The notes under the pieces: model-generated | The model's database searches: none | What the model saw: only the letters and a program-made list of their open reading frames with translations | Told to the model about the DNA's origin: nothing | Made by a program: the position numbers and the translations under genes | Source: Anaerostipes rhamnosivorans | GTDB lineage: Bacteria > Bacillota > Clostridia > Lachnospirales > Lachnospiraceae | Direction of reading: 5' to 3' | NCBI RefSeq assembly: GCF_005280655.1 | Contig: NZ_CP040058.1 | Location: 3,076,001-3,140,000, forward strand | Length of the DNA: 64,000 nt | Part shown: positions 17,711 through 26,560 of the stretch, piece by piece | How the letters are laid out: every line of letters starts with the position of its first letter | Numbering within the stretch: position 1 is the stretch's first letter

Positions 17711-17744
17711 GAAAAAGGCTGTCGACACTTCTGTATCGACAGCC
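17711..17744 (-). terminator. Intrinsic terminator of the MATE gene at 17789
   Basis: On the minus strand GGCTGTCGA (17744-17736) pairs with TCGACAGCC (17725-17717) and runs into TTTTTC. It lies 45 bp past the MATE stop. Confidence 0.9.
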
Positions 17745-17788
17745 CGGAAACCGACGCTTTGCCGGATCTTTTCCTTCTTACTTTATTT

Positions 17789-19171
17789 TCAACACTCTTC
17801 TGCTTTTACAGCTTCTATTTTATTATGGTTTACTACAGATGAGTTTTTCCATCGCCCACTCTTATAATAGAGAGCGATAGATAAGCTCGTTGTAACCCAG
17901 GTGATCGGGAACACAATGGCAATGCCGTTGACCGTAGGTATAAACATCAGAGCAACCTTTAAAACGATCAGACGCACACCGCACATGTTGATCAGAGAGA
18001 CAACCATCGGCGGCGTACTCTTTCCCGCTCCCCGGATAGCCCCGGACAGTACTTCCACAATCGCATATAGGAAGTAGAAACCAAAGGTCATCTGCCCAAT
18101 CTTCGCTCCAAGGCTTATGATATCCGGCTCATTGGAGAATAGACGGAATACCTGATGTGGGAAAATTAGCACAACAGCGCTTATAGCCATAGTAATGCCG
18201 ATTCCCATGACCAAAGCGGTGCGCGTACTTTTCTCTACACGCTCTACCTTGCCAGCGCCAAGATTCTGCCCAACAAAAGTGGTATTTGCCTGCCCTACCG
18301 CCCACTGGGGGAGATATAAAAAGCCTTCCGCTTTACAATACGCAGCATAGGCGGCCATACTGTCCACTCCCAACATGTTGATCTGAGACTGTACGATCAG
18401 ATTGGCTAATGTGATCAGCATAGAACGGACCGCCTCGGGAATACCGATGATAAATATTCTTCTCGCTATGGATGGTATAATACGGATCTTCCTTAACTTC
18501 AGGCGGTATTCTTCGTTCAGCATGCAAAGGTGGCGCAGGGTCAAAACCGCAGCTACGGTCTGGGAGAGCAAGGTGGCAAGCGCTGCTCCCGCGATCCCCA
18601 GCTTTAGTACACACATAAAAAATGCGTTTGCAAAAACGTTTGCGATCCTTCCGATCAGCTGATAAGTCATTGGTGAGCGGGAATTGCCGAGTGCCCGCAG
18701 AATCCCTGCGCTGATATTGTAACTTACAATGGAAAAAACACTGAGAAAATAAATACGGATGTAAGTAAGCGCCAGCCCCATAATATTGTCGGGGATGTTA
18801 ATCCATTTCAGCAGAACCGGACAGGCGATCCATCCGAAAACAATAACAACCGCAGATAAGACAATGGTGAGACCTGCCGCAGTGTGAATGGTATCTGTAA
18901 GACTCTGTTTCTGCTTTGCCCCAAAGTATTGAGAAGTGATGACTCCCACGCCGGTGCCCATACCGTTAAAAAATCCTATGATACATACAGTAAGCAGACT
19001 GGTAGAGCCGACAGCTGCCGAGGCCTCCTTTCCCAGAATATTTCCCACAAACATCAGATCAACAGTATTGTACATCTGCTGAATCAGACTGCTGCCCAGC
19101 AGAGGCAGGGCAAAAAGAAAAAGCCCCCTAAAAATAGACCCCTGTGTTAAATCGTTATTTTTTTCCCTCAT
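17789..19171 (-). CDS. MATE family efflux transporter
   Basis: 460 residues, twelve membrane segments in two MatE halves (first half starts FALPLLGSSLIQQMYNTVDLMFVGN, shown here only as motif start FALPLLGSSLIQQMYNTVDL; second half has IGIPEAVRSMLITLANLIV). MATE proteins expel drugs, dyes or metabolites in exchange for sodium or protons. GAGGT lies before the ATG. The start of this gene is 18 bp beyond the stop of the DUF554 gene, with which it is probably cotranscribed. The true substrate cannot be told. Confidence 0.93.
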   Translation of the reverse strand: MREKNNDLTQGSIFRGLFLFALPLLGSSLIQQMYNTVDLMFVGNILGKEASAAVGSTSLLTVCIIGFFNGMGTGVGVITSQYFGAKQKQSLTDTIHTAAGLTIVLSAVVIVFGWIACPVLLKWINIPDNIMGLALTYIRIYFLSVFSIVSYNISAGILRALGNSRSPMTYQLIGRIANVFANAFFMCVLKLGIAGAALATLLSQTVAAVLTLRHLCMLNEEYRLKLRKIRIIPSIARRIFIIGIPEAVRSMLITLANLIVQSQINMLGVDSMAAYAAYCKAEGFLYLPQWAVGQANTTFVGQNLGAGKVERVEKSTRTALVMGIGITMAISAVVLIFPHQVFRLFSNEPDIISLGAKIGQMTFGFYFLYAIVEVLSGAIRGAGKSTPPMVVSLINMCGVRLIVLKVALMFIPTVNGIAIVFPITWVTTSLSIALYYKSGRWKNSSVVNHNKIEAVKAEEC

Positions 19172-19189
19172 AAACTACCTCAATCTCTT

Positions 19190-19906
19190 TCAGAATATGT
19201 AGCTCCATGCCGCCGCAATGACCACCGCAGGCAGCATATTGGCCACTCTGATCTTTTGGTCCCATACAAGGTTAATGCCAACACAACAAATCAAAACAGA
19301 TCCCACAAGAGATATATGATCCATGGCTCCGTCCGTAATCATCAGCGCAAGATAATTTGACAGTAAAGTAATCGTTCCCTGGAAAACCGCCACAGGAATG
19401 GCTGAAAAGATACATCCCTTGCCCATAGCCGCAGCCAGGACCAGTATGATCACAAAGTCCAAGACCCCTTTTGCGATCAAAATAGAATGATCACCGGACA
19501 CCCCGTCCTGAATGGATCCGATGACGGCCATGGCTCCTATGCACACAGTAAATGCTGCCGTCACAAATCCTTCCACGAACTGAACATCCTTTGCGTTTCC
19601 TGACCGGTTCTTCAGCCATATTCCAAACCGTTCTATCTGGTAATCAATATGACATAGCTCGCCAAAGACCGTCCCCGCAGCCAAGGAAACGGTCATCATC
19701 ACAGTACCCTGTGTGGCCAGCGTGTCATCCTGGATCACAAAAATCTTACTTAAGGCTCCGGAGACTCCGATGAGAAATACCGCTACACCGTTTACTTTCA
19801 TCAGACTGTCTCTACAGTTATCTGAAAGTCTTTCTCCGAACATAAGCCCGCAGATTCCCCCAAGCAGTATGAGACTGACATTTATGACTGTTCCTAATCC
19901 AGGCAT
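19190..19906 (-). CDS. DUF554 (YqgA-type) membrane protein
   Basis: 238 residues, about seven hydrophobic segments. Family hallmarks are the N-terminal MPGLGTVINVSLILLGGICG, the FVTAAFTVCIGAMAVIGSIQ segment, and SILIAKGVLDFVIIL. The function of DUF554 proteins is not established; transport is suggested by topology only. AGGGGGAAGG lies upstream of the ATG at 19906. It is the first gene of a short leftward pair with a MATE exporter. Confidence 0.92.
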   Translation of the reverse strand: MPGLGTVINVSLILLGGICGLMFGERLSDNCRDSLMKVNGVAVFLIGVSGALSKIFVIQDDTLATQGTVMMTVSLAAGTVFGELCHIDYQIERFGIWLKNRSGNAKDVQFVEGFVTAAFTVCIGAMAVIGSIQDGVSGDHSILIAKGVLDFVIILVLAAAMGKGCIFSAIPVAVFQGTITLLSNYLALMITDGAMDHISLVGSVLICCVGINLVWDQKIRVANMLPAVVIAAAWSYIF

Positions 19907-20047
19907 GAGCCTTCCCCCTCTGATTGATTCATTTCTTTGTATATTATCTCGTTTGACTCTAGCACAAAGCTTTACTGATTATAAGAGAAATGCTTGAAAA
20001 ACAGAGCTGCGGCAAACAACATCCAAAAAACAGCACACAGATTCTGT

Positions 20048-20311
20048 CTACTGAGTCATCACCGTCCTTTTTATGTATCGCCCGTTTTCAGCGACAAAAA
20101 TAAACTCTTTGGATCTTAATCCAGAAATATCTGCACAGCATACCGGACAGCCACACACAACATAAATCAAGTCATATTCCCGGCCTTCCACCGCAAGTTC
20201 CACCGGAATTGTCATATTTTTCTCCAAATTCTGTACATACTCCTTTCTATCAAAGAGAGGATTGCACCCTCCGCAATATTTAATCCCTATTTTTTCTAAA
20301 TTTTCCTTCAC
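20048..20311 (-). CDS. Small cysteine-rich protein with CxxC and CxCxxCC motifs
   Basis: 87 residues from a GTG at 20311 with AAAGGAG 8 nt upstream. I do not recognise a named family. Cysteines are paired at C13/C16 (KYCGGCNP) and clustered at C53, C55, C58 and C59 (VVCGCPVCC), which suggests metal or cluster binding or thiol chemistry. There are no membrane segments. It is divergent from the phosphodiesterase gene across an AT-rich region full of repeats. The good ribosome binding site and patterned cysteines support a real gene. Confidence 0.75.
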   Translation of the reverse strand: MKENLEKIGIKYCGGCNPLFDRKEYVQNLEKNMTIPVELAVEGREYDLIYVVCGCPVCCADISGLRSKEFIFVAENGRYIKRTVMTQ

Positions 20312-20578
20312 TACTATTTCTCCTTTTTCTAATTATTAAAATTTTAATTTTATTCTCTTTTCCTTTGTTATATTTGTTCAAATTACAAATATATTTTTAT
20401 TAAATTTAATGTTTTTTCATTAAAACATATAAAAATAATTGCTATAAACGCATTATTGAGTTAAAATTGCACTATATTAAAAACAATCGATATGTTTTTT
20501 CATTAAAATTTTAATGAATCATTTTTCTTTTTAACTCCGGAGTACCGAAAACCATTGTTAAGCAGGAGGTATATTTAT
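20312..20578. promoter_or_regulatory. AT-rich divergent region with direct repeats and palindromes
   Basis: A 17-nt perfect direct repeat, ATGTTTTTTCATTAAAA, occurs at 20409-20425 and 20492-20508. A 14-bp palindrome ATTAAAATTTTAAT occurs at 20335-20348 and again at 20502-20515, where it extends to a 20-bp perfect palindrome (20499-20518). The sites lie between two divergent genes. This looks like a multi-site operator region; the binding protein is unknown. Confidence 0.6.
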
Positions 20579-21454
20579 ATGAAAATCATTCAGATCTCAG
20601 ACTTTCATCTCAGAGGTGACGGAAAGCTCTCTTTCCAAAAAGCAGATACCATCGCAGCCTTAAACAAGACCATAGCCTATTTCTGCAGTCTCAAGGAATA
20701 TGAACTGCCAGAATACTTTGTCGTCACAGGTGATCTTGCGGACGGAGGCACCAGGGAGGGCTACGAGATCATACGAGAAAAGATACACCAGCTTCCCCGT
20801 CCCTGCTATATTGTGCCGGGCAATCATGACAAACGCGATTTCTTTCTTGAGATGTTTCCGGCTGAAACGCCTGTAAAGGAAGATATCAAACCTTACATTT
20901 GTTATACCCTCGATGATGATCCGATCCGCACGATCGTGCTGGACACCAGCAAGCCAGGCTGTCATTCCGGAGGAATGACTGACAAGGCAGCCCAATGGCT
21001 TGAGACAAAAATAACAGAATATCCTGACAAACCAACTCTGGTTTTTACCCATCATCCTCCTTTTGTAACAGGCCTTCCGGCCATGGATGAAGGATTTGAC
21101 CAGGCGGACCGGCTTGCAGAGATTCTGAAAAAACACAAAAACGTGCGCTTGTGCTGCGGCCATATGCACACCAGTATTTTTACCATGTGGAACGGGATTC
21201 CATGCGTTACATGTCCTTCTGTCTCCATGCAGATGGAGGTAGACTTCAGAAGAAAAGACGGTCCAGATGTGACGCCGGATGAATTAAAAGACAATTTCAA
21301 AGGCGGTGGAGACCGCTTCTTCCTTGGAAACCCTGCTTACCTGATTCATGACCTACAGGGAGATACGATCAACACCCATTATGTGACCATTCCAGCCGAA
21401 GCTGATTATTCCGGTCCGTGGCCCTTTAAATACTATGACGGAGAAGGACACTAG
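20579..21454 (+). CDS. Metallophosphoesterase, GpdQ-like phosphodiesterase
   Basis: 291 residues from the ATG at 20579, which has AGGAGG at a good distance. Binuclear metallophosphoesterase motifs are in order: DFH near the start (QISDFHLRG), GDLADGG, GNHD (VPGNHDKRDF), THHPP and GHMH (CCGHMHTS). Layout and the C-terminal SGPWPF resemble GpdQ-type glycerophosphodiesterases and class III cyclic nucleotide phosphodiesterases. It lies 36 bp upstream of an MFS transporter, so I infer that the pair imports and hydrolyses a phosphodiester or related metabolite. The substrate is unproven. Confidence 0.85.
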   Translation: MKIIQISDFHLRGDGKLSFQKADTIAALNKTIAYFCSLKEYELPEYFVVTGDLADGGTREGYEIIREKIHQLPRPCYIVPGNHDKRDFFLEMFPAETPVKEDIKPYICYTLDDDPIRTIVLDTSKPGCHSGGMTDKAAQWLETKITEYPDKPTLVFTHHPPFVTGLPAMDEGFDQADRLAEILKKHKNVRLCCGHMHTSIFTMWNGIPCVTCPSVSMQMEVDFRRKDGPDVTPDELKDNFKGGGDRFFLGNPAYLIHDLQGDTINTHYVTIPAEADYSGPWPFKYYDGEGH

Positions 21455-21490
21455 TCATGAAAAGTATGGATGAGAAAGGGAGAAACTCAT

Positions 21491-22804
21491 ATGGAAAATA
21501 AGAAAAATGATTTTAGAAAAATCGCTGCCATCACTTTATTTGAAAGCGCAGTCCAATGGTACTGCTTCCTGCTGTACGGTACGGCAGCCGGCACAGTCTT
21601 TAACAAAGTATTCTTTTCAGCAACCGGGGACGGCACCACCGCTTTGATCTTGTCTTACATGTCCTTTGCGATCGGTTATATCGCCGGTCCGTTCGGCGCA
21701 ATCTTCTTCGGACATATCGGAGATCAAAAGGGGCGGAAGGTCACAATGTATGCATCCCTGCTCATGATGGGAATTTCCACCTCCATTATTGGCATCCTCC
21801 CCTCCGCCGCATCAGCCGGAGTCGGAGTCGTCATCATCTTACAGCTTATGCGTCTGGCACAGTGCTTTGGCCGCGGCGGCACATGGGGCGGAAGTATCCT
21901 GATGGCATATGAAAACGTTCCAGAAAACAAGCGGGCTTTTTACTCTGCTATTCCTCAGATCGGATTGCCCATCGGGTTCGGTTTGTCTTCCATTTTGATC
22001 GCTGTGCCTACCCTGCTCCTTCCTGAAGAAATTTTCTTCTCATGGGGTTGGAGAGTGCCATTTTTAGCAGCTATCATCTTAACCATCATCGTCATACGGC
22101 AGAAAGGGAAGATGATGGAAACCGAAGACTATAAAAAAGCCCAGGCAAAGCTTGAGGCTGAAGAAGCGGAAGGAATCAAACATAAAGTCGGTTTTATCCC
22201 GATGGTAAAAGACTACTGGAAAACCCTGCTCTTAGGCTGCGGTACCCGCTGGGTTGACGGGACATTTTATAATATTTTTATTGTTTGGATCCTATCCTAC
22301 TGTACAGGATGGCTGGGAATGCCGCTGATCCAGACTTACATCATCACCATCGTTGCCTGTGTCTTTAAGATTCCGTTCACACTGTTCGGAGGCTGGTGTG
22401 CGCAGAAATTCGGAACAACAAAAACCTTCGCCATCGGATGTATTGCATCTGCAGTGTTGAGCATCCCAACCTTAAAAGTGATTGAACTCAGCAATGGAAA
22501 CTTGTTTGTTACGATCACCGGAGTTGTCCTGGGATGGAGTATTGCATATAACCTGATCTGGGCTGTGTTAAGTTCCTTATGGTCCTCTTACTTTGAGACT
22601 GAGGTTCGTTATTCCGGCATCTCCTTTGTATATCATGTACCAAGCTTCTTGGTTGCGGGCTTAGTCCCTACTATTTGTACTCTCCTGATCAACTACGGAA
22701 AAGGAGATACCATCTACGTTGGAATCTATTCCACAGTGATTGCGCTGATCAGCCTTTTGTGTGCCATCCTTCTAAAGAGGCGCCACGACAAGGGAAAACG
22801 ATAA
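21491..22804 (+). CDS. MFS transporter, metabolite:H+ symporter type
   Basis: 437 residues from the ATG at 21491 (AAAGGGAG 8 nt upstream). Twelve membrane segments; the loop-2 motif GHIGDQKGRK and the following RLAQCFGRGGTWGG segment fit the metabolite:proton symporter branch that carries carboxylates, sialate or proline betaine. It is the second gene of a pair with the GpdQ-like phosphodiesterase and is followed by a terminator. The substrate is unknown, but coupling with the phosphodiesterase suggests a phosphodiester or its hydrolysis product. Confidence 0.9.
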   Translation: MENKKNDFRKIAAITLFESAVQWYCFLLYGTAAGTVFNKVFFSATGDGTTALILSYMSFAIGYIAGPFGAIFFGHIGDQKGRKVTMYASLLMMGISTSIIGILPSAASAGVGVVIILQLMRLAQCFGRGGTWGGSILMAYENVPENKRAFYSAIPQIGLPIGFGLSSILIAVPTLLLPEEIFFSWGWRVPFLAAIILTIIVIRQKGKMMETEDYKKAQAKLEAEEAEGIKHKVGFIPMVKDYWKTLLLGCGTRWVDGTFYNIFIVWILSYCTGWLGMPLIQTYIITIVACVFKIPFTLFGGWCAQKFGTTKTFAIGCIASAVLSIPTLKVIELSNGNLFVTITGVVLGWSIAYNLIWAVLSSLWSSYFETEVRYSGISFVYHVPSFLVAGLVPTICTLLINYGKGDTIYVGIYSTVIALISLLCAILLKRRHDKGKR

Positions 22805-22823
22805 CCTTGTGATCAATTCCTTC

Positions 22824-22864
22824 TTTTCCCCAGCCCGGAATCCTTGCATCCGGGCTGGGGAAAA
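22824..22864. terminator. Bidirectional terminator between convergent genes
   Basis: TTTTCCCCAGCCCGGA (22824-22839) pairs perfectly with its complement at 22849-22864 across a 9-nt loop. It can serve the MFS gene on the plus strand and the recombinase gene (stop 22877) on the minus strand. Confidence 0.85.
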
Positions 22865-22876
22865 TTATTATATTCC

Positions 22877-24676
22877 TTACTTGGACTCCCAGTATCCGTG
22901 TCCTCCCTTTCCCACAAACCGTATTTTATTGTCTTTTCTCAGCTGGTCGATCCTCCTTCTGACCAAAGAAATGTTTTTCTCCATCTCCCGCGCGATCTCT
23001 TTCGCCGTAATCCTTGGATTCTCATCCATTAAGCGCATGATCTCTCCTTTTTCCTGTTCTCTTCTAAGCTTTGACGATGAGGAAAAGACACAGGGGATCC
23101 GTGTACTGCAAAATTCAGCCTTTTTAACGTCATTGCCTGAGGAAAACTGGATTTCTAAATATTCTGGGTATACCTTTATGTTTTCAATACTGTCCGCGGC
23201 CACATAAGCTGCGGCTGTTTCTGCGATATTCTCCTGCAGCCGATGTCTGATATGCTCCAGCCGTTTCTCTCCCTGTTTTGTGGGGATTTCAGATTCTCTC
23301 AGCATGTCTAAGTCTGATTCCCTTTGCTTCATCCGCTCCTTTAACTTCTTGTTTTTTTCCACATAGAGTTCCTCATCAACCACTCCTCTCAAAAGCAGAT
23401 CCAGCAGCTGTCTCTGCTGATGTTTTACCGCCTCAATATCCCTCTCTATCTGTTTTGTCTTCCCAGACTGCTCCTGGTCTCTTTGAAAAATATTCTGAAG
23501 AATAAAGATAGCCTGCTCTATGACCACATCCCTGTCCGGTAAGTCCCCTTTGAAATATGATTCTCCTACTTCTTCCAGTATCCTTATGAGAACCTTTTCA
23601 TCCACATGTACATTATCGCACCCGCCCTGAGGACCTTTTCTCCCTCTGGAGAGATATTGGCTGCACTTCCACTCTACAACCCTTCTGCCTGTTTTTCCGC
23701 ACCTTCTCACACTCCTATAATATGGACACCCACAGAAACCACAGACAAGTTTTCCAGAAAGCCGGGAGGATCTATGGGAAGTTCCCGTTGAACGTGCTTC
23801 CCCATGTCCTGCTTTTTTGGTCCGAAGGTCCATGGCTTTGTTGGCCTCCTCCCACAACTTCGCATCTACAATGGCCGGCACTGCTTCTTCGTGATAGATC
23901 CACTCCTCCGGCGGATTCTTTATCAGGCATTTTCTGTTAAAATCATAATGAACTTTATTCATCACAGCCACTCCCTTATATAAAGGGTTCCTGATGATAC
24001 GGCGGATGGTTGCCTCCCCGATGGGTTTCCCATTCAAATTTCGGAAGCCCTGCTGCTCCAGCATCTTGGAGATCAGGCGCCCTCCAAAACCTTCCCTGCA
24101 GTAATAGAACATCTTCCTTACCGCATCCGCCTGCTCCCCGTCGACCAGGATCTTTTTGTGCTCCTTCCGGTATCCGTATGTGCGGGAGGTCAGGACTACC
24201 GATTCCCCGGATCTCTGCCTGTTTTTGTGGGCATTGTTGATCTTACGGCTCAGATTTCTGCTGTACTGCTCCGCCATGATCGCTTCAATCCCTGACACAA
24301 GGTTCGCCTGGTCTTCCTCTGGTTCAAAAAAACGGCCGTCCAGATACAGATACAGCCGTTTTCCCTCCTGATTCAGCTTATCACAGAAATAAAACCACTC
24401 CTTTGTCTCCCTCATCAGGCGGTCCAGGCATTTGATCACGATAATATCGTATCTGTCATGCTTCATATCTCTTAAAAGTCTTTGATACTCACTTCTCCTG
24501 CCCGCAACCGTGCCGCTGACTGCCTCCACGTAGACATCCGACAATAGCCAGCCGTTTTTCTCAATACAATTTCTCCCTTCCCTAACCTGCTTCTGCAGGG
24601 CATCTTTCTGGCTTTCCTCCTCCGTAGAACAGCGGGCGTAAAGGACCGCCCGCTGTAATTCTGTATTATATTTCAT
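22877..24676 (-). CDS. Large serine recombinase with C-terminal winged-helix domain
   Basis: 599 residues. N-terminal resolvase domain (ALYARCSTEEES with catalytic Ser about residue 17; SGTVAGRRSEYQRLLRDM; CLDRLMRETKEW), central Recombinase domain (TYGYRKEHKK, IIRNPLYKGVAV), a zinc ribbon with LVCGFCGCPYYRS and a following C/C pair, then a coiled-coil segment. The last 60 residues form an extra winged helix (NPRITAKEIAREMEKN, VRRRIDQL, ending GHGYWESK), not part of the usual family. These enzymes integrate or excise elements at att sites. It overlaps a 51-codon upstream frame by 11 nt. No cargo element is obvious. Confidence 0.9.
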   Translation of the reverse strand: MKYNTELQRAVLYARCSTEEESQKDALQKQVREGRNCIEKNGWLLSDVYVEAVSGTVAGRRSEYQRLLRDMKHDRYDIIVIKCLDRLMRETKEWFYFCDKLNQEGKRLYLYLDGRFFEPEEDQANLVSGIEAIMAEQYSRNLSRKINNAHKNRQRSGESVVLTSRTYGYRKEHKKILVDGEQADAVRKMFYYCREGFGGRLISKMLEQQGFRNLNGKPIGEATIRRIIRNPLYKGVAVMNKVHYDFNRKCLIKNPPEEWIYHEEAVPAIVDAKLWEEANKAMDLRTKKAGHGEARSTGTSHRSSRLSGKLVCGFCGCPYYRSVRRCGKTGRRVVEWKCSQYLSRGRKGPQGGCDNVHVDEKVLIRILEEVGESYFKGDLPDRDVVIEQAIFILQNIFQRDQEQSGKTKQIERDIEAVKHQQRQLLDLLLRGVVDEELYVEKNKKLKERMKQRESDLDMLRESEIPTKQGEKRLEHIRHRLQENIAETAAAYVAADSIENIKVYPEYLEIQFSSGNDVKKAEFCSTRIPCVFSSSSKLRREQEKGEIMRLMDENPRITAKEIAREMEKNISLVRRRIDQLRKDNKIRFVGKGGHGYWESK

Positions 24677-24821
24677 CCTGGAGAGCCTCCGTCATAAAAA
24701 CTCTCTCATCAATGGTGATCAGGTTTTCCTGCTGCAAAAGTTCTGCCACATACATCAAAACCTGATTTGTCCGCTGCAGCGGTTCCTCTTCTGTCAATCG
24801 TTTCAGATGCTCCATTGACAT
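24666..24821 (-). CDS. Small protein overlapping the recombinase start, SHOCT-like
   Basis: 51 residues from an ATG at 24821, ending at a TAA that overlaps the recombinase ATG by 11 nt. The sequence is helical and acidic with LLQQENLITIDERVFM, reminiscent of short oligomerisation (SHOCT-like) peptides often encoded just before recombinases. The ribosome binding site (ACGGGG) is weak. Overlap with the recombinase suggests translational coupling. Assignment to a family is tentative. Confidence 0.55.
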   Translation of the reverse strand: MSMEHLKRLTEEEPLQRTNQVLMYVAELLQQENLITIDERVFMTEALQDEI

Positions 24822-24918
24822 GCCCCGTACAATTTGATTAATTCATTATATGAGACAGATCCCTGTAACATGAACTGAACCGATCATTTTTCTCTTTCGG
24901 CGCTCCATTCTCTTTAAA

Positions 24919-25020
24919 ATGGATTGGGTATTAATGTCTATCGTGATTTTGTGCATCATCGCTATGCTTCTCTACGCTCTGACTGGATTCATCAAGAAAA
25001 TGTATCAGAGAAAAATCTGA
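24919..25020 (+). pseudogene. Possible relic of a transporter permease C-terminus
   Basis: A 33-codon frame encodes one membrane helix with a basic tail (ILCIIAMLLYALTGFIKK). It resembles the very end of SsuC-type ABC permeases. There is no ribosome binding site, and an in-frame stop lies 19 codons upstream. I read it as the stump of a gene lost near the recombinase, but a short membrane peptide is possible. Confidence 0.3.
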
Positions 25021-25025
25021 TTCGC

Positions 25026-25084
25026 AAAAAAATGAGACCAAAGGAAATCAAACGTTCTTTGCCCGTTGATTTCCGATGATCTCA
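25026..25084 (-). terminator. Intrinsic terminator of the diguanylate cyclase operon
   Basis: On the minus strand GGAAATCAA (25074-25066) pairs with TTGATTTCC (25051-25043), enclosed by TGAGA/TCTCA, and leads into seven T. It is just past the stop at 25094. Confidence 0.8.
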
Positions 25085-25093
25085 AATTAACAT

Positions 25094-26545
25094 TCACCCT
25101 TCTTCATCGCTGTCCTTCTTGGAAAGCAGAGACTGAAACGGCATGTCTTTCGTTTTTTTATCGTAAAATGTGTATCGGTTCTTTCCCTTATTCTTGGAAT
25201 AATAAAGTGCCTGATCCGCCCTTTTGATCAACACATCGTACTCTGACCCATCTTCTGGAAATTGTGCAATGCCAATGCTTACAGTAACGGGATAACCAAT
25301 GCAGCTATTCTGGATCTTCCGGTCAATTTCCTCTGCTTTTTTGAGCGCGGCATTTCTACCGCTGATCCCGTTTAAAAAGACAATAAATTCATCTCCGCCG
25401 ATTCTGCCCACCACATCTGTTGAGCGGACACAGCTTTTGATCTTCTCTGCTACAGTCCTCAAGACTTTATCTCCAAACGCATGGCCTTTGCTGTCATTGA
25501 TCTGTTTAAAGTCATCCAGATCCAGAAACAGCAGTACACCTGTAGAGTCCCAGCTGCTTTTCATAATATTGAGGATCTTCTCTTCCAGTCCTTTTCTGTT
25601 GTTGATCCCTGTCAGGGCATCATTGTCAGCAGCCTCTTTCCAACGGGAAATTTCCTTCCGATGCTTGTCAATATTGACGAACTTGCCGATCAGAGAAAGA
25701 CATGTCTCGTCATCCATATCCCAGATGGACTTGATAAAACACTCATACCATAAATATCCGCTGTCCTTTGTCATAAGCCGGATCTGCGCCCTCATGGTTG
25801 AATTATTGATGCTCAGACCCTTTAAATTCTCTATGAGCACCTGTTTGTCTTCTTCGTAAATGATATCGGTACCGCTGACCTTCTTGCTGACCTTCTCGAT
25901 CATAGTATCCCGGCCGAACACCTCATAGTATTTTTCAGAGAAAGACAAAGTGTCTGACTTGACATCGTAGTCAAACATAATGTCCCCGGATAGATTGGCC
26001 AGGACTCTGTTCTTCTCCCTCTCCAGTTCCAGAAGGTATAAGGTACGACTGGAAAGAGCCTCCATCTCAGCTTTAGAACCGACATCCACAGATCCATAAT
26101 CTTCCGCCTCTCCTTCTGGCAAATGCTGTAGCTTCCCTATATTGCTGATCAGCTCCATTCTCATGTACATCGATAGAATGTTCCTGACCTTCCTTCTGAT
26201 AATATCGGGGTTAAACGGTTTAATGATGATCTCTTCCGCCCCCATAGAATATGCCTTTTCCAGAATCTGTTCCGAGCCGTCCACCGTAATGACAACGACA
26301 GGAAGATGTTCCAATATCCCTTTTTCTCTGAGAATCTCCATCAGACCGAAACCATCCAGGACAGGCATGACTAAATCCAGCAGAACCAGATCTACCTTTT
26401 TCTCCTTATCTGTTATAATATCAAGGGCGTCTTTTCCGTTGACAGCCTCAATTATATGATAGCTCTTGCAGAATATCTCATTCAGGATTGCCCTGTTTAA
26501 TTCTACATCATCAACGATCAAGAGCGTCCGTTTCTCTTCTGCCAT
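25094..26545 (-). CDS. Response regulator with PAS-like and GGDEF domains (diguanylate cyclase)
   Basis: 483 residues. REC domain at residues 7-125 with the acidic pair VDDVE, phospho-acceptor Asp in LLDLVMPVLDG and Lys in IIKPF. A linker leads to a PAS-like region (FDYDVKSDTLSFSEKYYEVF, about 190-300), then a GGDEF domain near 320-470. The active site GGDEF is intact (GRIGGDEFIVFL), and the inhibitory RxxD (RSTD) stands five residues before it, so product inhibition is expected. It should make cyclic di-GMP in response to phosphorylation. It is 15 bp downstream of an HPt gene; no histidine kinase is nearby. Confidence 0.95.
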   Translation of the reverse strand: MAEEKRTLLIVDDVELNRAILNEIFCKSYHIIEAVNGKDALDIITDKEKKVDLVLLDLVMPVLDGFGLMEILREKGILEHLPVVVITVDGSEQILEKAYSMGAEEIIIKPFNPDIIRRKVRNILSMYMRMELISNIGKLQHLPEGEAEDYGSVDVGSKAEMEALSSRTLYLLELEREKNRVLANLSGDIMFDYDVKSDTLSFSEKYYEVFGRDTMIEKVSKKVSGTDIIYEEDKQVLIENLKGLSINNSTMRAQIRLMTKDSGYLWYECFIKSIWDMDDETCLSLIGKFVNIDKHRKEISRWKEAADNDALTGINNRKGLEEKILNIMKSSWDSTGVLLFLDLDDFKQINDSKGHAFGDKVLRTVAEKIKSCVRSTDVVGRIGGDEFIVFLNGISGRNAALKKAEEIDRKIQNSCIGYPVTVSIGIAQFPEDGSEYDVLIKRADQALYYSKNKGKNRYTFYDKKTKDMPFQSLLSKKDSDEEG

Positions 26546-26560
26546 AGCGTTTCCCTAACC

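Larger units (their letters stand above)
17412..17788. other. Convergent intergenic region with terminators and a palindrome
   Basis: No gene supported. Besides the two terminators listed separately, TTCCATAGG (17675-17683) and CCTATGGAA (17701-17709) form a 9-bp inverted repeat enclosing GTTC-GCA-GAAC. It has no T-run on either side, so its role is unclear. The small open frames here have no ribosome binding sites. Confidence 0.5.

Noticed and set aside
17600..17867. Two overlapping open frames on the plus strand
   Set aside because: They run through two terminator or palindrome hairpins and into the end of the MATE gene, with no ribosome binding sites or recognisable domains.
22877..24821. 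Complete integrative element around the large recombinase
   Set aside because: No conjugation, replication, phage or cargo genes and no flanking direct repeats could be seen between 20 and 27 kb.
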